NCBI GenBank assembly: GCA_023489135.1
Contig: JAMDCE010000554.1
Span: 514 to 6,497 of the forward strand
From: Chloroflexota bacterium
GTDB lineage: Bacteria; Chloroflexota; Chloroflexia; JAMDCE01
Direction: 5' to 3'
Length of the DNA: 5,984 bases
Part shown: positions 1 through 5,820 of the stretch, piece after piece
Layout of the letters: each line of letters starts with the position of its first letter
How positions within the stretch are numbered: the stretch's first letter is position 1
Program-made: the position numbers and the translations under genes
Notes under the pieces: model-generated
Told to the model about the DNA's origin: nothing
Database searches by the model: none
What the model saw: only the letters and a program-made list of their open reading frames with translations

Positions 1-971
1 TCTTTCTGGGGCTGGACGTGCGGCCTATGGGCCATTTGCCTTTCAGCCCTGTGGCGGCGGACCAGATCGTTGCCAGAGCGGTGGAGCTTGGCCTGGCTCT
101 GGAGCCGGATTGCACTGTTATCTGCCTGCCCTTGATCTGCGGCTACGTTGGCGCGGACACCGTCGGAGTTATCCTGGCGTTGGATATGCTGGAGAGGAAG
201 ACCACGACCCTGGCCATCGACATCGGAACCAATGGCGAGATTGCTCTGCTGCACCGGGGGCAGCTCTACACCTGCTCCACCGCGGCCGGTCCCGCTTTCG
301 AGGGGGCTCAGATCAGGAGTGGAATGCAGGCGCGGCGGGGCGCCATTGTCAAGGTGGCGATCCGCGAAGAAGCGGAGGAAGTCGAGCTCTTTACGGTCGA
401 AGACGCGCCAGCGGAAGGCCTGGCCGGGACCGGGCTGATCGACGCGGTGGCCGAGCTACTGCGGGTGCGAGTTCTTCACCCGTCGGGGCGCTTTCAGGAC
501 GCTTCCCACTGGCCTCCCTTCCTCACAGATAGAGAGGTGCGAATAGACGGGCAGTTGGGATTCCGCCTTTCCGACGCGAGGAGTGAGGGATCGGTCTATC
601 TTCTTCAGGGAGATGTTCGCCAACTGCAGACCGCCAAGGCCGCCATCGCCACCGGCGTGACAATGCTGCTGAAGGAGGCTGGCGTCGGGGCCCAAGAAGT
701 CGAAGACGTCCTGGTGGCGGGTGCCTTCGGCAGCTACCTCGACTCAGAGAGCGTCCTGGCCATCGGCCTGCTGCCCTCCTCCTTCAGAAAGGAAATAGTA
801 AAGCCGGTGGGCAATGCTGCCCTGGGTGGAGCTATCCTCGCCGCTCTTTCAGCGTCTTCTCTTGCCGTCGCTCAGGAGATCAAAGAAAAGGTGCGCCACG
901 TTGAGCTGTCGATGGATCCGTCGTTCCAGGACGAGTTTGTCTCCCAGATGTTGTTTCCGGGTAATCGCTAA
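1..971 (+). CDS. RACo-like corrinoid activation/regeneration protein, ASKHA domain (DUF4445), 5' truncated
   Basis: This is the C-terminal part of a reductive activator of corrinoid proteins. The family uses an N-terminal [2Fe-2S] domain and an ASKHA ATPase core to drive Co(II) to Co(I) reduction on corrinoid methyltransferase proteins in the cytoplasm. The frame is open from base 3 with no stop, and the family is normally about 600 residues or more, so the ferredoxin and linker parts lie outside the window; a GTG at base 18 is only an internal codon. Counting from base 3 (322 residues), the phosphate-binding motif DIGTNGE is at about 73-79, GPAFEGA at 96-102, the DVRQLQTAKAAI helix at 204-215, the second ATPase motif GAFGSYLD at 240-247 and VGNAALGGA at 269-277. 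All are typical of the RACo middle and C-terminal domains. The reading ends with TAA, and a binding-protein gene follows 27 bases later in the same frame, probably co-transcribed. Whether the missing N-terminus carries the Fe-S cluster cannot be seen. Confidence 0.9.
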   Translation, partial: FLGLDVRPMGHLPFSPVAADQIVARAVELGLALEPDCTVICLPLICGYVGADTVGVILALDMLERKTTTLAIDIGTNGEIALLHRGQLYTCSTAAGPAFEGAQIRSGMQARRGAIVKVAIREEAEEVELFTVEDAPAEGLAGTGLIDAVAELLRVRVLHPSGRFQDASHWPPFLTDREVRIDGQLGFRLSDARSEGSVYLLQGDVRQLQTAKAAIATGVTMLLKEAGVGAQEVEDVLVAGAFGSYLDSESVLAIGLLPSSFRKEIVKPVGNAALGGAILAALSASSLAVAQEIKEKVRHVELSMDPSFQDEFVSQMLFPGNR

Positions 972-998
972 CTTTCGCCGCTGCAGAGGTACAGGCAG

Positions 999-1739
999 AT
1001 GACGATGGATCAGGGTGCCATCTTGCGAGTCGGGGCCAGCCTGGCGAACCCGCCTTTCATGTTTATGCAGGGAGGGCGACCAGCGGGTTTCGAATACGAT
1101 CTGGCCCTGGCCATTGCCGAGAAGCTAGGGTCACAACTGGAAGTGGTTGGCACCTCCTTTCACGGTGCTATTCCGGCCCTGGAGCAGCGCGAATGCGATA
1201 TGGTGATGATCTTCCTGCGGCCGACCCCGGAGCGGAGGGAGAGGGTTGATTTTTCCGAGCCATATATGCCGGCCGATGCGGCCATCCTGGTGAAGACCGG
1301 CTCCCCCATTACCAGGCTGGCCGACCTGGTCGGGAAGGTCATAGGGGTGATGAGCAACACCGTGGCCGACGACGTGGTCAAAAAGATACCCGGCCTCAGG
1401 CAAGTTGTAACCTACCAGCGCCGTGACCGTGTCTTCAAGGATTCCACGCTGGACCTTTCCGCTGGTCACGTCGACGCCGTGATCCATCCCTACCCGGTTT
1501 CGGCCTACATTGTTAAGAACAATCCGGAGTTTCAAATCGCCGTCACCATCGTCACCGGAGAAAGGGTCGCCATCGCTTTTCCCAAAGGCGAGATCACTTG
1601 GAGGACGAGGGTAAACAAAGCGCTCTTGGAGCTTGAGGGGGAGGGCGGTATGGAGGCGTTACGCCGCAAGTGGTTTGACCTGGAGACTAGGGAACAATTC
1701 CAGGAAGACTGGCGCTGTACCCGCTCTGCCGAAACTTGA
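999..1739 (+). CDS. Family 3 solute-binding domain protein lacking a signal peptide (predicted cytoplasmic)
   Basis: The 246-residue product is essentially only a periplasmic-binding-protein type 2 fold of the amino-acid family (SBP_bac_3). Visible hallmarks are LRVGASLANPPF at 9-20, GFEYDLALAIAEKLG at 30-44, the TPERRERVDFSEPY block at 76-89, the second-lobe strand GKVIGVMSNT at 112-121 and a closing helix MEALRRKWF at 218-226. Family members are normally exported or lipidated, but here the binding domain begins within ten residues of the start and the only upstream in-frame codons before the TAA of the preceding gene give no start and no hydrophobic segment. AGAGG lies nine bases before the ATG, supporting this start. 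By alignment with HisJ-type proteins R79 is the expected carboxylate-binding arginine, but the usual pocket aspartate after the DAVI strand (159-162) appears to be replaced (HPYPV), so the ligand may not be a standard amino acid. It probably shares a transcript with the RACo-like gene. Its last 17 codons overlap the convergent regulator gene. A cytoplasmic ligand-sensing role is inference. Confidence 0.85.
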   Translation: MTMDQGAILRVGASLANPPFMFMQGGRPAGFEYDLALAIAEKLGSQLEVVGTSFHGAIPALEQRECDMVMIFLRPTPERRERVDFSEPYMPADAAILVKTGSPITRLADLVGKVIGVMSNTVADDVVKKIPGLRQVVTYQRRDRVFKDSTLDLSAGHVDAVIHPYPVSAYIVKNNPEFQIAVTIVTGERVAIAFPKGEITWRTRVNKALLELEGEGGMEALRRKWFDLETREQFQEDWRCTRSAET

Positions 1740-3648
1740 CGATCTTGAGGGCGATCTGCAGGTCGAGCCAGTTTTCGGTGTTGTCTGGGTCGACGCCCGA
1801 AACGGCTTTGATTTTGTCGAGTCGCTGGCTTAACGTGTTCCGGTGAATGAATAGCCTCTCCGCGGTCTTGGTAGCGTTGCCCAGGCATTCCAGGTAAATC
1901 TCCAACGTGTTGAGCAACTGCGTCCCCTTCCGCCGGTCGTAGTCGACGATTATCTGCACTTTCTCCTGGTTCGTATCGCGAAGGCCGCTGAGGCTGGAAA
2001 TGCGATATAGATACTTGTACAATCCCAAGTCATTAAAGTGAACCACGCGGCCAGGATGCCAGATAGCCCGGCCTATGTGGAAGGCTTCTCGCGCTTCCTG
2101 GAATCCCTTGGGGTAGTCTTCCGGCCGCGAGCAAACGTTGCCGATTCCAACGGAAATGCACATCCCGCTCTCGTCCTGTAACTCCTGCTGGATCTGAGTC
2201 ATTGTAGCTCTCTGCTCCGCCAGATCCTGGCCCTTCTTGAGCTTGACCAACCCGATGACGACGTTGTCTCGGAGGGAGAAGATTGAGCCGGGATACATAC
2301 ACGCTATCCTGCGTTGGAGAGACTGGGCCACGCGCTTCAGTTCCTTGGGCCATTCATCGTCCAGCACCACACTGGCTTCCGGAGACAAAGGGCTGCGCCG
2401 GTCGATCTCGCAGATCAGAACAACATGCTCTTTAGACAGATCTACCCCCAGGGCCAGGGCCCGGCTGGCGACAGCGTACTCAGTCTCGTAAGCGCCCGTC
2501 ATCAGTAGCTCAAAGAAATCCTTGATCAGGTTCTTTTCGGTGAGAAGATCGATAAGCTGCGCGTTCTTGATGGCAATGGCCGTCTGATTTCCAATCGTGG
2601 TCAGGACGGTGAAATCTTCGGCCAAAAAGCGGCGGGGTTTGAGAGTGTAGCAGTTGATCAAACCCAACTGTTCCACTCCAGAGATAAGTGGGGCCGAGAT
2701 GAGAGAAGCAAACCTGGTCCCCTTAGGTAGGCCCAACTGTTCAGGCAATTGCTCGTCGGATATCAGGTCGATGGCCTTGGGTCTATTGGAGGAGATCACC
2801 TCTTCCCAGATGCTTTGCCCAACCGAAAGAGTGTGCTCGGTCGCCGCCTTGTCGGCGTAGGATTGGGAGACGGCCTTCACGGCCAGGCGCTCACCGCCGG
2901 AATCCAAGAGCAAGATGGCGCACAGATCGGACTCCATAACGTCGGCGGTCATCGCCGCAAGAGACTTCAGCGTGTCGTCCAAGTGAACGCTGGAACTAAC
3001 GGTTTGGCTCAGGTTAGAGAGAGCCGTTAGAGTGGCCAGCTTGCGACGAGTGTTCTCAAATAACTGCGCGTTTTCGATGGCGCCGGCCACCAGCAGACCA
3101 ATGTTTCGCACCAGATTCAGGTGGTCTTCCGAGAACTCGTAGGGAGCAACGGTGTGAACGACGATGGCGCCGATAGCCTTCTCGCCACGAGAGACGATGG
3201 GGATAACCATCATAGACTGAAAATCTTCTTCCTCGAGTTCGGGATAATACTTGGAGCGAGGATCGCTGAGGGCCTGGTCGTTGAGGATGATTGGTTGCAT
3301 CGTCGCAACAGACCACCCCGTGAGGCCTTCCCCCAATTCCAGCTCAATGTTTCCTACGACGTGCTTGAAGCATTCCGAAGCAGCGCGCAGGGTGAGTTTC
3401 TCTTTGTCGGCGTCCCAGAGATAAATGAAACAGGCGTGGCAATCTGTAGCTCTGGCGGCGACGTCGACGATATGGGCGAGGACCTCTTCGAGATCGAGAG
3501 TCGAGCCGATGGTGGAGATGATCTCGGAGAGAGACTTGTTCTCTCGCTCGCGCGAATTCACGGCCTCATTCAGCTCCCTGATGTGCCTTCTTAGGTCTTC
3601 CATTTCATCCACGGGGTTGGAGCTCCGTAGATCTTGTGGGGATAGCAT
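1687..3648 (-). CDS. GAF-GAF-CdaR-PucR-type transcriptional regulator
   Basis: This is a 653-residue one-component regulator. Residues about 16-45 form a charged, probably coiled-coil helix. A first GAF domain spans roughly 47-190 (GEGLTGWSVATMQPI at 106-120, MMVIPIVSRGEKAIGAIVV at 146-164) and a second roughly 205-362 (SLISAPLISGVEQLGLINCY at 315-334). A degenerate GGDEF-like CdaR domain follows at about 380-530 (ISVGIGN at 498-504, GFQEAREAFHIG at 515-526). The C-terminal PucR helix-turn-helix lies at about 577-632, with the signature HRNTLSQRLDKI at 602-613. GAF domains bind small ligands or sense redox state; the HTH binds DNA. The frame extends upstream to a GTG at 3738, but the ATG at 3648 is preferred because GGAGGGG sits five bases before it and no site precedes the GTG. 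The gene converges on the binding-protein gene with a 53-base overlap. A promoter and long leader precede it. Its likely targets are its own promoter and the neighbouring genes, but this is inference. Confidence 0.92.
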   Translation of the reverse strand: MLSPQDLRSSNPVDEMEDLRRHIRELNEAVNSRERENKSLSEIISTIGSTLDLEEVLAHIVDVAARATDCHACFIYLWDADKEKLTLRAASECFKHVVGNIELELGEGLTGWSVATMQPIILNDQALSDPRSKYYPELEEEDFQSMMVIPIVSRGEKAIGAIVVHTVAPYEFSEDHLNLVRNIGLLVAGAIENAQLFENTRRKLATLTALSNLSQTVSSSVHLDDTLKSLAAMTADVMESDLCAILLLDSGGERLAVKAVSQSYADKAATEHTLSVGQSIWEEVISSNRPKAIDLISDEQLPEQLGLPKGTRFASLISAPLISGVEQLGLINCYTLKPRRFLAEDFTVLTTIGNQTAIAIKNAQLIDLLTEKNLIKDFFELLMTGAYETEYAVASRALALGVDLSKEHVVLICEIDRRSPLSPEASVVLDDEWPKELKRVAQSLQRRIACMYPGSIFSLRDNVVIGLVKLKKGQDLAEQRATMTQIQQELQDESGMCISVGIGNVCSRPEDYPKGFQEAREAFHIGRAIWHPGRVVHFNDLGLYKYLYRISSLSGLRDTNQEKVQIIVDYDRRKGTQLLNTLEIYLECLGNATKTAERLFIHRNTLSQRLDKIKAVSGVDPDNTENWLDLQIALKIVKFRQSGYSASLPGIVP

Positions 3649-3653
3649 CTCGA

Positions 3654-3660
3654 CCCCTCC
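3654..3660 (-). promoter_or_regulatory. Ribosome-binding site that fixes the regulator start
   Basis: On the minus strand GGAGGGG lies five bases before the ATG at 3648. This strong Shine-Dalgarno match is the reason for preferring that ATG over the upstream GTG at 3738, which lies inside an inverted repeat and has no comparable site. Confidence 0.75.
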
Positions 3661-3716
3661 GGCCCAAGCCGTCTGTTGGTGCTCAGAGAATTGCGCTCCT
3701 CTGGCTCTGGGAAGAA

Positions 3717-3771
3717 GGCAGACACGCAGGTCTGCCACAACAGGTTAGGTATGAGAGTGTAGCGGCAGACC
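3717..3771 (-). promoter_or_regulatory. Leader with three mutually exclusive pairing segments (attenuator-like or operator repeats)
   Basis: In the regulator's leader, read on the minus strand, segment A (GGTCTGCC, 3771-3764) is perfectly complementary to segment B (GGCAGACC, 3736-3729). B is in turn complementary over seven bases to segment C (GTCTGCC, 3723-3717). B can therefore pair with A (27-base loop) or with C (six-base loop), not both. The B:C hairpin is followed by TTCTTCC, a weak pyrimidine tract rather than a clean U run, so a classical intrinsic terminator is not shown. The same repeats could instead be a DNA operator. Function is inferred only from the arrangement. Confidence 0.4.
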
Positions 3772-3893
3772 GATGTGTCTACCGTTCCCAAGATGCCAAT
3801 CTGCTGCCCACTGCAAAAGGGCGCAAAATACGTTACCGTACCCCGCTTGTCGATGGAAACAATCGAGCAATGGCTCTACTCACCGGTCCGAGC

Positions 3894-3923
3894 ACTATAG
3901 CACGCCCTGAAATTTATTGTCAA
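3894..3923 (-). promoter_or_regulatory. Sigma70-type promoter for the regulator gene
   Basis: On the minus strand a perfect -35 box TTGACA (3923-3918) is separated by 18 bases from a -10 box TATAGT (3899-3894), five of six matches to consensus. Transcription should begin near 3887, giving a leader of about 240 bases before the regulator's ATG. The -35 box starts only 18 bases beyond the lpd stop codon and no terminator separates them, so read-through from lpd is also possible. Confidence 0.65.
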
Positions 3924-3941
3924 GTATAGCGAGACGTCGCA

Positions 3942-5399
3942 TTACCTGACCCCCAACGGTTGGGGTGCCAAAAGAGTGTGAATCGGCCGACCTTCGGCGT
4001 AGAGGGCTGCTTCACGGATCGCTTCGCTGGTGGTGGGATGTGGGTGGATGGTCGCGATTATCTCGTCCAACGTGCCTTCCAGTTTCATTACCATGGATAT
4101 CTCGCTGATCAAATCGCTGGCTCGCGGGCCGACGATGGTCGCTCCCAGAATCTCTCCGTACTTGCTCTCCGCGACGATCTTGACGAAACCGACGCCCTGA
4201 CCGTGGATCATGGCCTTGCTGTTGGCGGCGAAGGGAAAGCGGCCAGTCTTCACGGCGTAGCCCTTCTCTTTCGCCTCTTTCTCGGTCAAACCCACGCTGG
4301 CGACCTCCGGGCTGGTGTAGACGGCGCGAGGAACGATCTTATAGTCCATGCGCGACTCATGCCCCAGGGCATTCTCTACGGCGACTTCCCCTTCTGTCGA
4401 CGCTACGTGAGCCAGCAGGTAACCTCCAATGACGTCGCCGATAGCGTAGATGTGGGGGATGCTGGTGCGCATCCGATCGTCGACGATGATCCGGCCCCGC
4501 TCCGCTTTGACACCGACGGAGTCCAGGTTGAGGCCCTCGCTAAACGGTTTTCGACCGATAGCCACCAGCACTTTCTCCGTCGTCAGGGTCATAGGGCCCT
4601 GCTCGGTTTCGAAAGTCACCGTCTTCTGCCCCGAAGGGTCGTCGCCTATGGCGGTCACCTTGGAATTGGTGTGGCTCTTGATGCCAGCCCTATTGAAGAG
4701 CTGTTGGAGGAGGCGGCTGGCATCTTCGTCCTCCATAGGTATGAGCCTGGGGAGAAGTTCCACAATATAGACCTGGGTTCCCAACCGAGCGAAGATCTGC
4801 GCGAACTCCACCCCGATGACACCCCCGCCGATGATGACAATGCTTTTGGGGATCTCTTCCAGAAAGAGAGCCCCGCGGCTGTCTATCACGTTGGCGCCAT
4901 CAATGCCAGGGATCGGCAGATAGACGGTCTGCGAACCGGTGGCGATCACGATCTTGCTGGCTTCAAGGCTTTGCCGGGTGCCATCCTCCATCTCCACGTC
5001 CACGGTGTTCGGACCGCGAAAGCTCCCCGTCCCTTTCAGGTACTGAACTCCATTGCCTTTGAGAAGCTGCTGGACGCCTTTCACCAGCCTTTGCACAATC
5101 GCCCATTCGTGCTCCCTGGCCGCCGCAAAATCGAAATGGAAATCGTTGACCGTGATGCCATAGCCGGCGAGGCCTCCCCGCACGGCCGAGAGATGCTCCA
5201 CCGTTTCCAGGCGAGCCTTGGTTGGTATACATCCTTCGTTGAGACAGGTGCCACCCAGGCTGGCCTTTTCAATTAGCACCGTTTTGGCACCCAGTTGCCC
5301 GGCTCTGATCGCCGCCACATATCCTCCCGGCCCTCCACCAATGATAGCCACGTCAGCGTGTCCGTCACTTCCGATCCTTTGGTCGCTAGAATTCGTCAT
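3942..5399 (-). CDS. lpdA: Dihydrolipoyl dehydrogenase (E3), FAD-dependent
   Basis: The enzyme reoxidises dihydrolipoamide on lipoyl proteins of 2-oxoacid dehydrogenase or glycine cleavage complexes, passing electrons through FAD and a cysteine pair to NAD+. The 485-residue product matches the usual family length (about 460-480). The N-terminal FAD-binding fold has GGGPGG at 21-26 and an acidic E44 ending the second strand. The redox-active disulfide is C52/C57 in GGTCLNEGCIPTK. The NAD-binding GGGVIG is at 191-196 with E214 ending the following strand, which favours NAD over NADP. The second FAD motif AIGDV is at 319-323. The C-terminal dimerisation domain carries the catalytic pair H454 and E459 in HPHPTTSE. 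It has no N-terminal lipoyl domain and no extra C-terminal cysteines, which argues against mercuric reductase. GGAGGG lies five bases before the ATG and a good promoter lies further upstream. No partner E1/E2 or glycine cleavage gene is visible, so which complex it serves is unknown. Confidence 0.97.
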   Translation of the reverse strand: MTNSSDQRIGSDGHADVAIIGGGPGGYVAAIRAGQLGAKTVLIEKASLGGTCLNEGCIPTKARLETVEHLSAVRGGLAGYGITVNDFHFDFAAAREHEWAIVQRLVKGVQQLLKGNGVQYLKGTGSFRGPNTVDVEMEDGTRQSLEASKIVIATGSQTVYLPIPGIDGANVIDSRGALFLEEIPKSIVIIGGGVIGVEFAQIFARLGTQVYIVELLPRLIPMEDEDASRLLQQLFNRAGIKSHTNSKVTAIGDDPSGQKTVTFETEQGPMTLTTEKVLVAIGRKPFSEGLNLDSVGVKAERGRIIVDDRMRTSIPHIYAIGDVIGGYLLAHVASTEGEVAVENALGHESRMDYKIVPRAVYTSPEVASVGLTEKEAKEKGYAVKTGRFPFAANSKAMIHGQGVGFVKIVAESKYGEILGATIVGPRASDLISEISMVMKLEGTLDEIIATIHPHPTTSEAIREAALYAEGRPIHTLLAPQPLGVR

Positions 5400-5458
5400 C
5401 GATTCCCTCCATTACGTCTTTGTGGGCTGCTTGAACCGGTTGGGACCTGAAGCGGACT

Positions 5459-5474
5459 AGTGTTTTCTAACACT
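5459..5474. promoter_or_regulatory. Perfect inverted repeat at the lpd transcription start (candidate operator)
   Basis: AGTGTT and AACACT arms of six bases flank a four-base centre (TTCT). The element lies just downstream of the predicted lpd start point (about 5476), a common position for a repressor site. As RNA it could also form a short hairpin at the 5' end of the message. No specific regulator family is recognised from the sequence. Confidence 0.4.
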
Positions 5475-5482
5475 CTCAATTC

Positions 5483-5511
5483 ATTATCGCTCAAGAGATC
5501 TTGCCTGTAAA
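5483..5511 (-). promoter_or_regulatory. Sigma70-type promoter for lpd
   Basis: On the minus strand TTTACA (5511-5506) and GATAAT (5488-5483), each five of six to consensus, are separated by the optimal 17 bases. Transcription should start near 5476, leaving about 77 bases of leader before the lpd ATG. Confidence 0.62.
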
Positions 5512-5540
5512 GCCTCCTGGGCCAACGGGAGTTCTACCAA

Positions 5541-5634
5541 AAATCGGAAGTTGCTCAGGTTTCTCCTGGCGATCAAATCTCAGCCCCTGGTTCTTAGCAG
5601 AGCCGGCCGGCGAAGCAAGCTGGTCTTCCGATTT
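5541..5634. repeat. Imperfect inverted repeat enclosing a GC-rich loop (possible structured RNA or binding site)
   Basis: AAATCGGAAG (5541-5550) is perfectly complementary to CTTCCGATTT (5625-5634). The pairing can continue with TTGCT (5551-5555) against AGCAA (5614-5618) after a six-base bulge, giving 15 base pairs in all. The enclosed stretch includes the palindrome GCCGGCCGGC and a small CAGG/CCTG hairpin. It lies upstream of the lpd promoter, so it is not in the lpd leader from that promoter. It could belong to a plus-strand leader for the gene at 5821 or to an independent transcript. No known RNA family was recognised. Confidence 0.4.
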
Positions 5635-5808
5635 GCCCACCATCCCGCGGTGAGTAGCCGAGAAAAGGCGGAGGGTACTATGTTCTCATGCCACGCTTAC
5701 CCTAAACGTGCTATGTCGCATCAGGACCTATGGGCGGTGAGTGAATCGGGTCGGCCCGCCGATTACCTTAGTAGTGATGTTCACGGAATTTGAATCTTAC
5801 GGCGACTC

Positions 5809-5814
5809 GGGAGG
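5809..5814 (+). promoter_or_regulatory. Ribosome-binding site for the right-edge gene
   Basis: GGGAGG lies six bases before a GTG at 5821. It is as strong as the sites of lpd and the regulator, and it is the main evidence that a gene begins here. Confidence 0.5.
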
Positions 5815-5820
5815 AACCCA

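Larger units (their letters stand above)
5400..5820. other. Divergent intergenic region between lpd and the right-edge gene
   Basis: This 421-base stretch contains no open frame with recognisable protein character; its short ORFs on both strands are arginine-rich and family-less and lack good ribosome-binding sites. It holds the lpd ribosome-binding site, leader, promoter and small inverted repeat at its left end, and a longer imperfect inverted repeat around 5541-5634. I could not identify a convincing plus-strand promoter for the gene at 5821. A nine-base direct repeat, GCGGTGAGT, occurs at 5647-5655 and 5734-5742 and may be chance. Confidence 0.55.

Noticed and set aside
3649..3738. N-terminal extension of the regulator from the GTG at 3738
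   Set aside because: The 30 added residues are not part of any domain, there is no ribosome-binding site before the GTG, and the ATG at 3648 has an excellent one.
3951..3965. Short inverted repeat CCCCAA-CGG-TTGGGG at the end of lpd, considered as a terminator
   Set aside because: It lies within the last lpd codons and is not followed by a T run on the minus strand, so an intrinsic terminator is not supported.
3960..5276. A 438-codon open frame on the plus strand opposite lpd
   Set aside because: It is antisense to a dihydrolipoyl dehydrogenase with every catalytic motif intact, lacks family character and has no ribosome-binding site; it is a codon-bias shadow.
5555..5587. TPP-riboswitch-like pieces on the minus strand (GGGGCTGAGA and ACCTGA)
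   Set aside because: The upstream GGGTGC element and the downstream TAATACCAGCG-like element are missing and the element would lie upstream of the lpd promoter, so the resemblance is taken as chance.
5551..5793. An 80-codon plus-strand open frame in the intergenic region
   Set aside because: Composition is arginine/serine-rich without family character, it starts with TTG without a ribosome-binding site, and it overlaps an inverted repeat.
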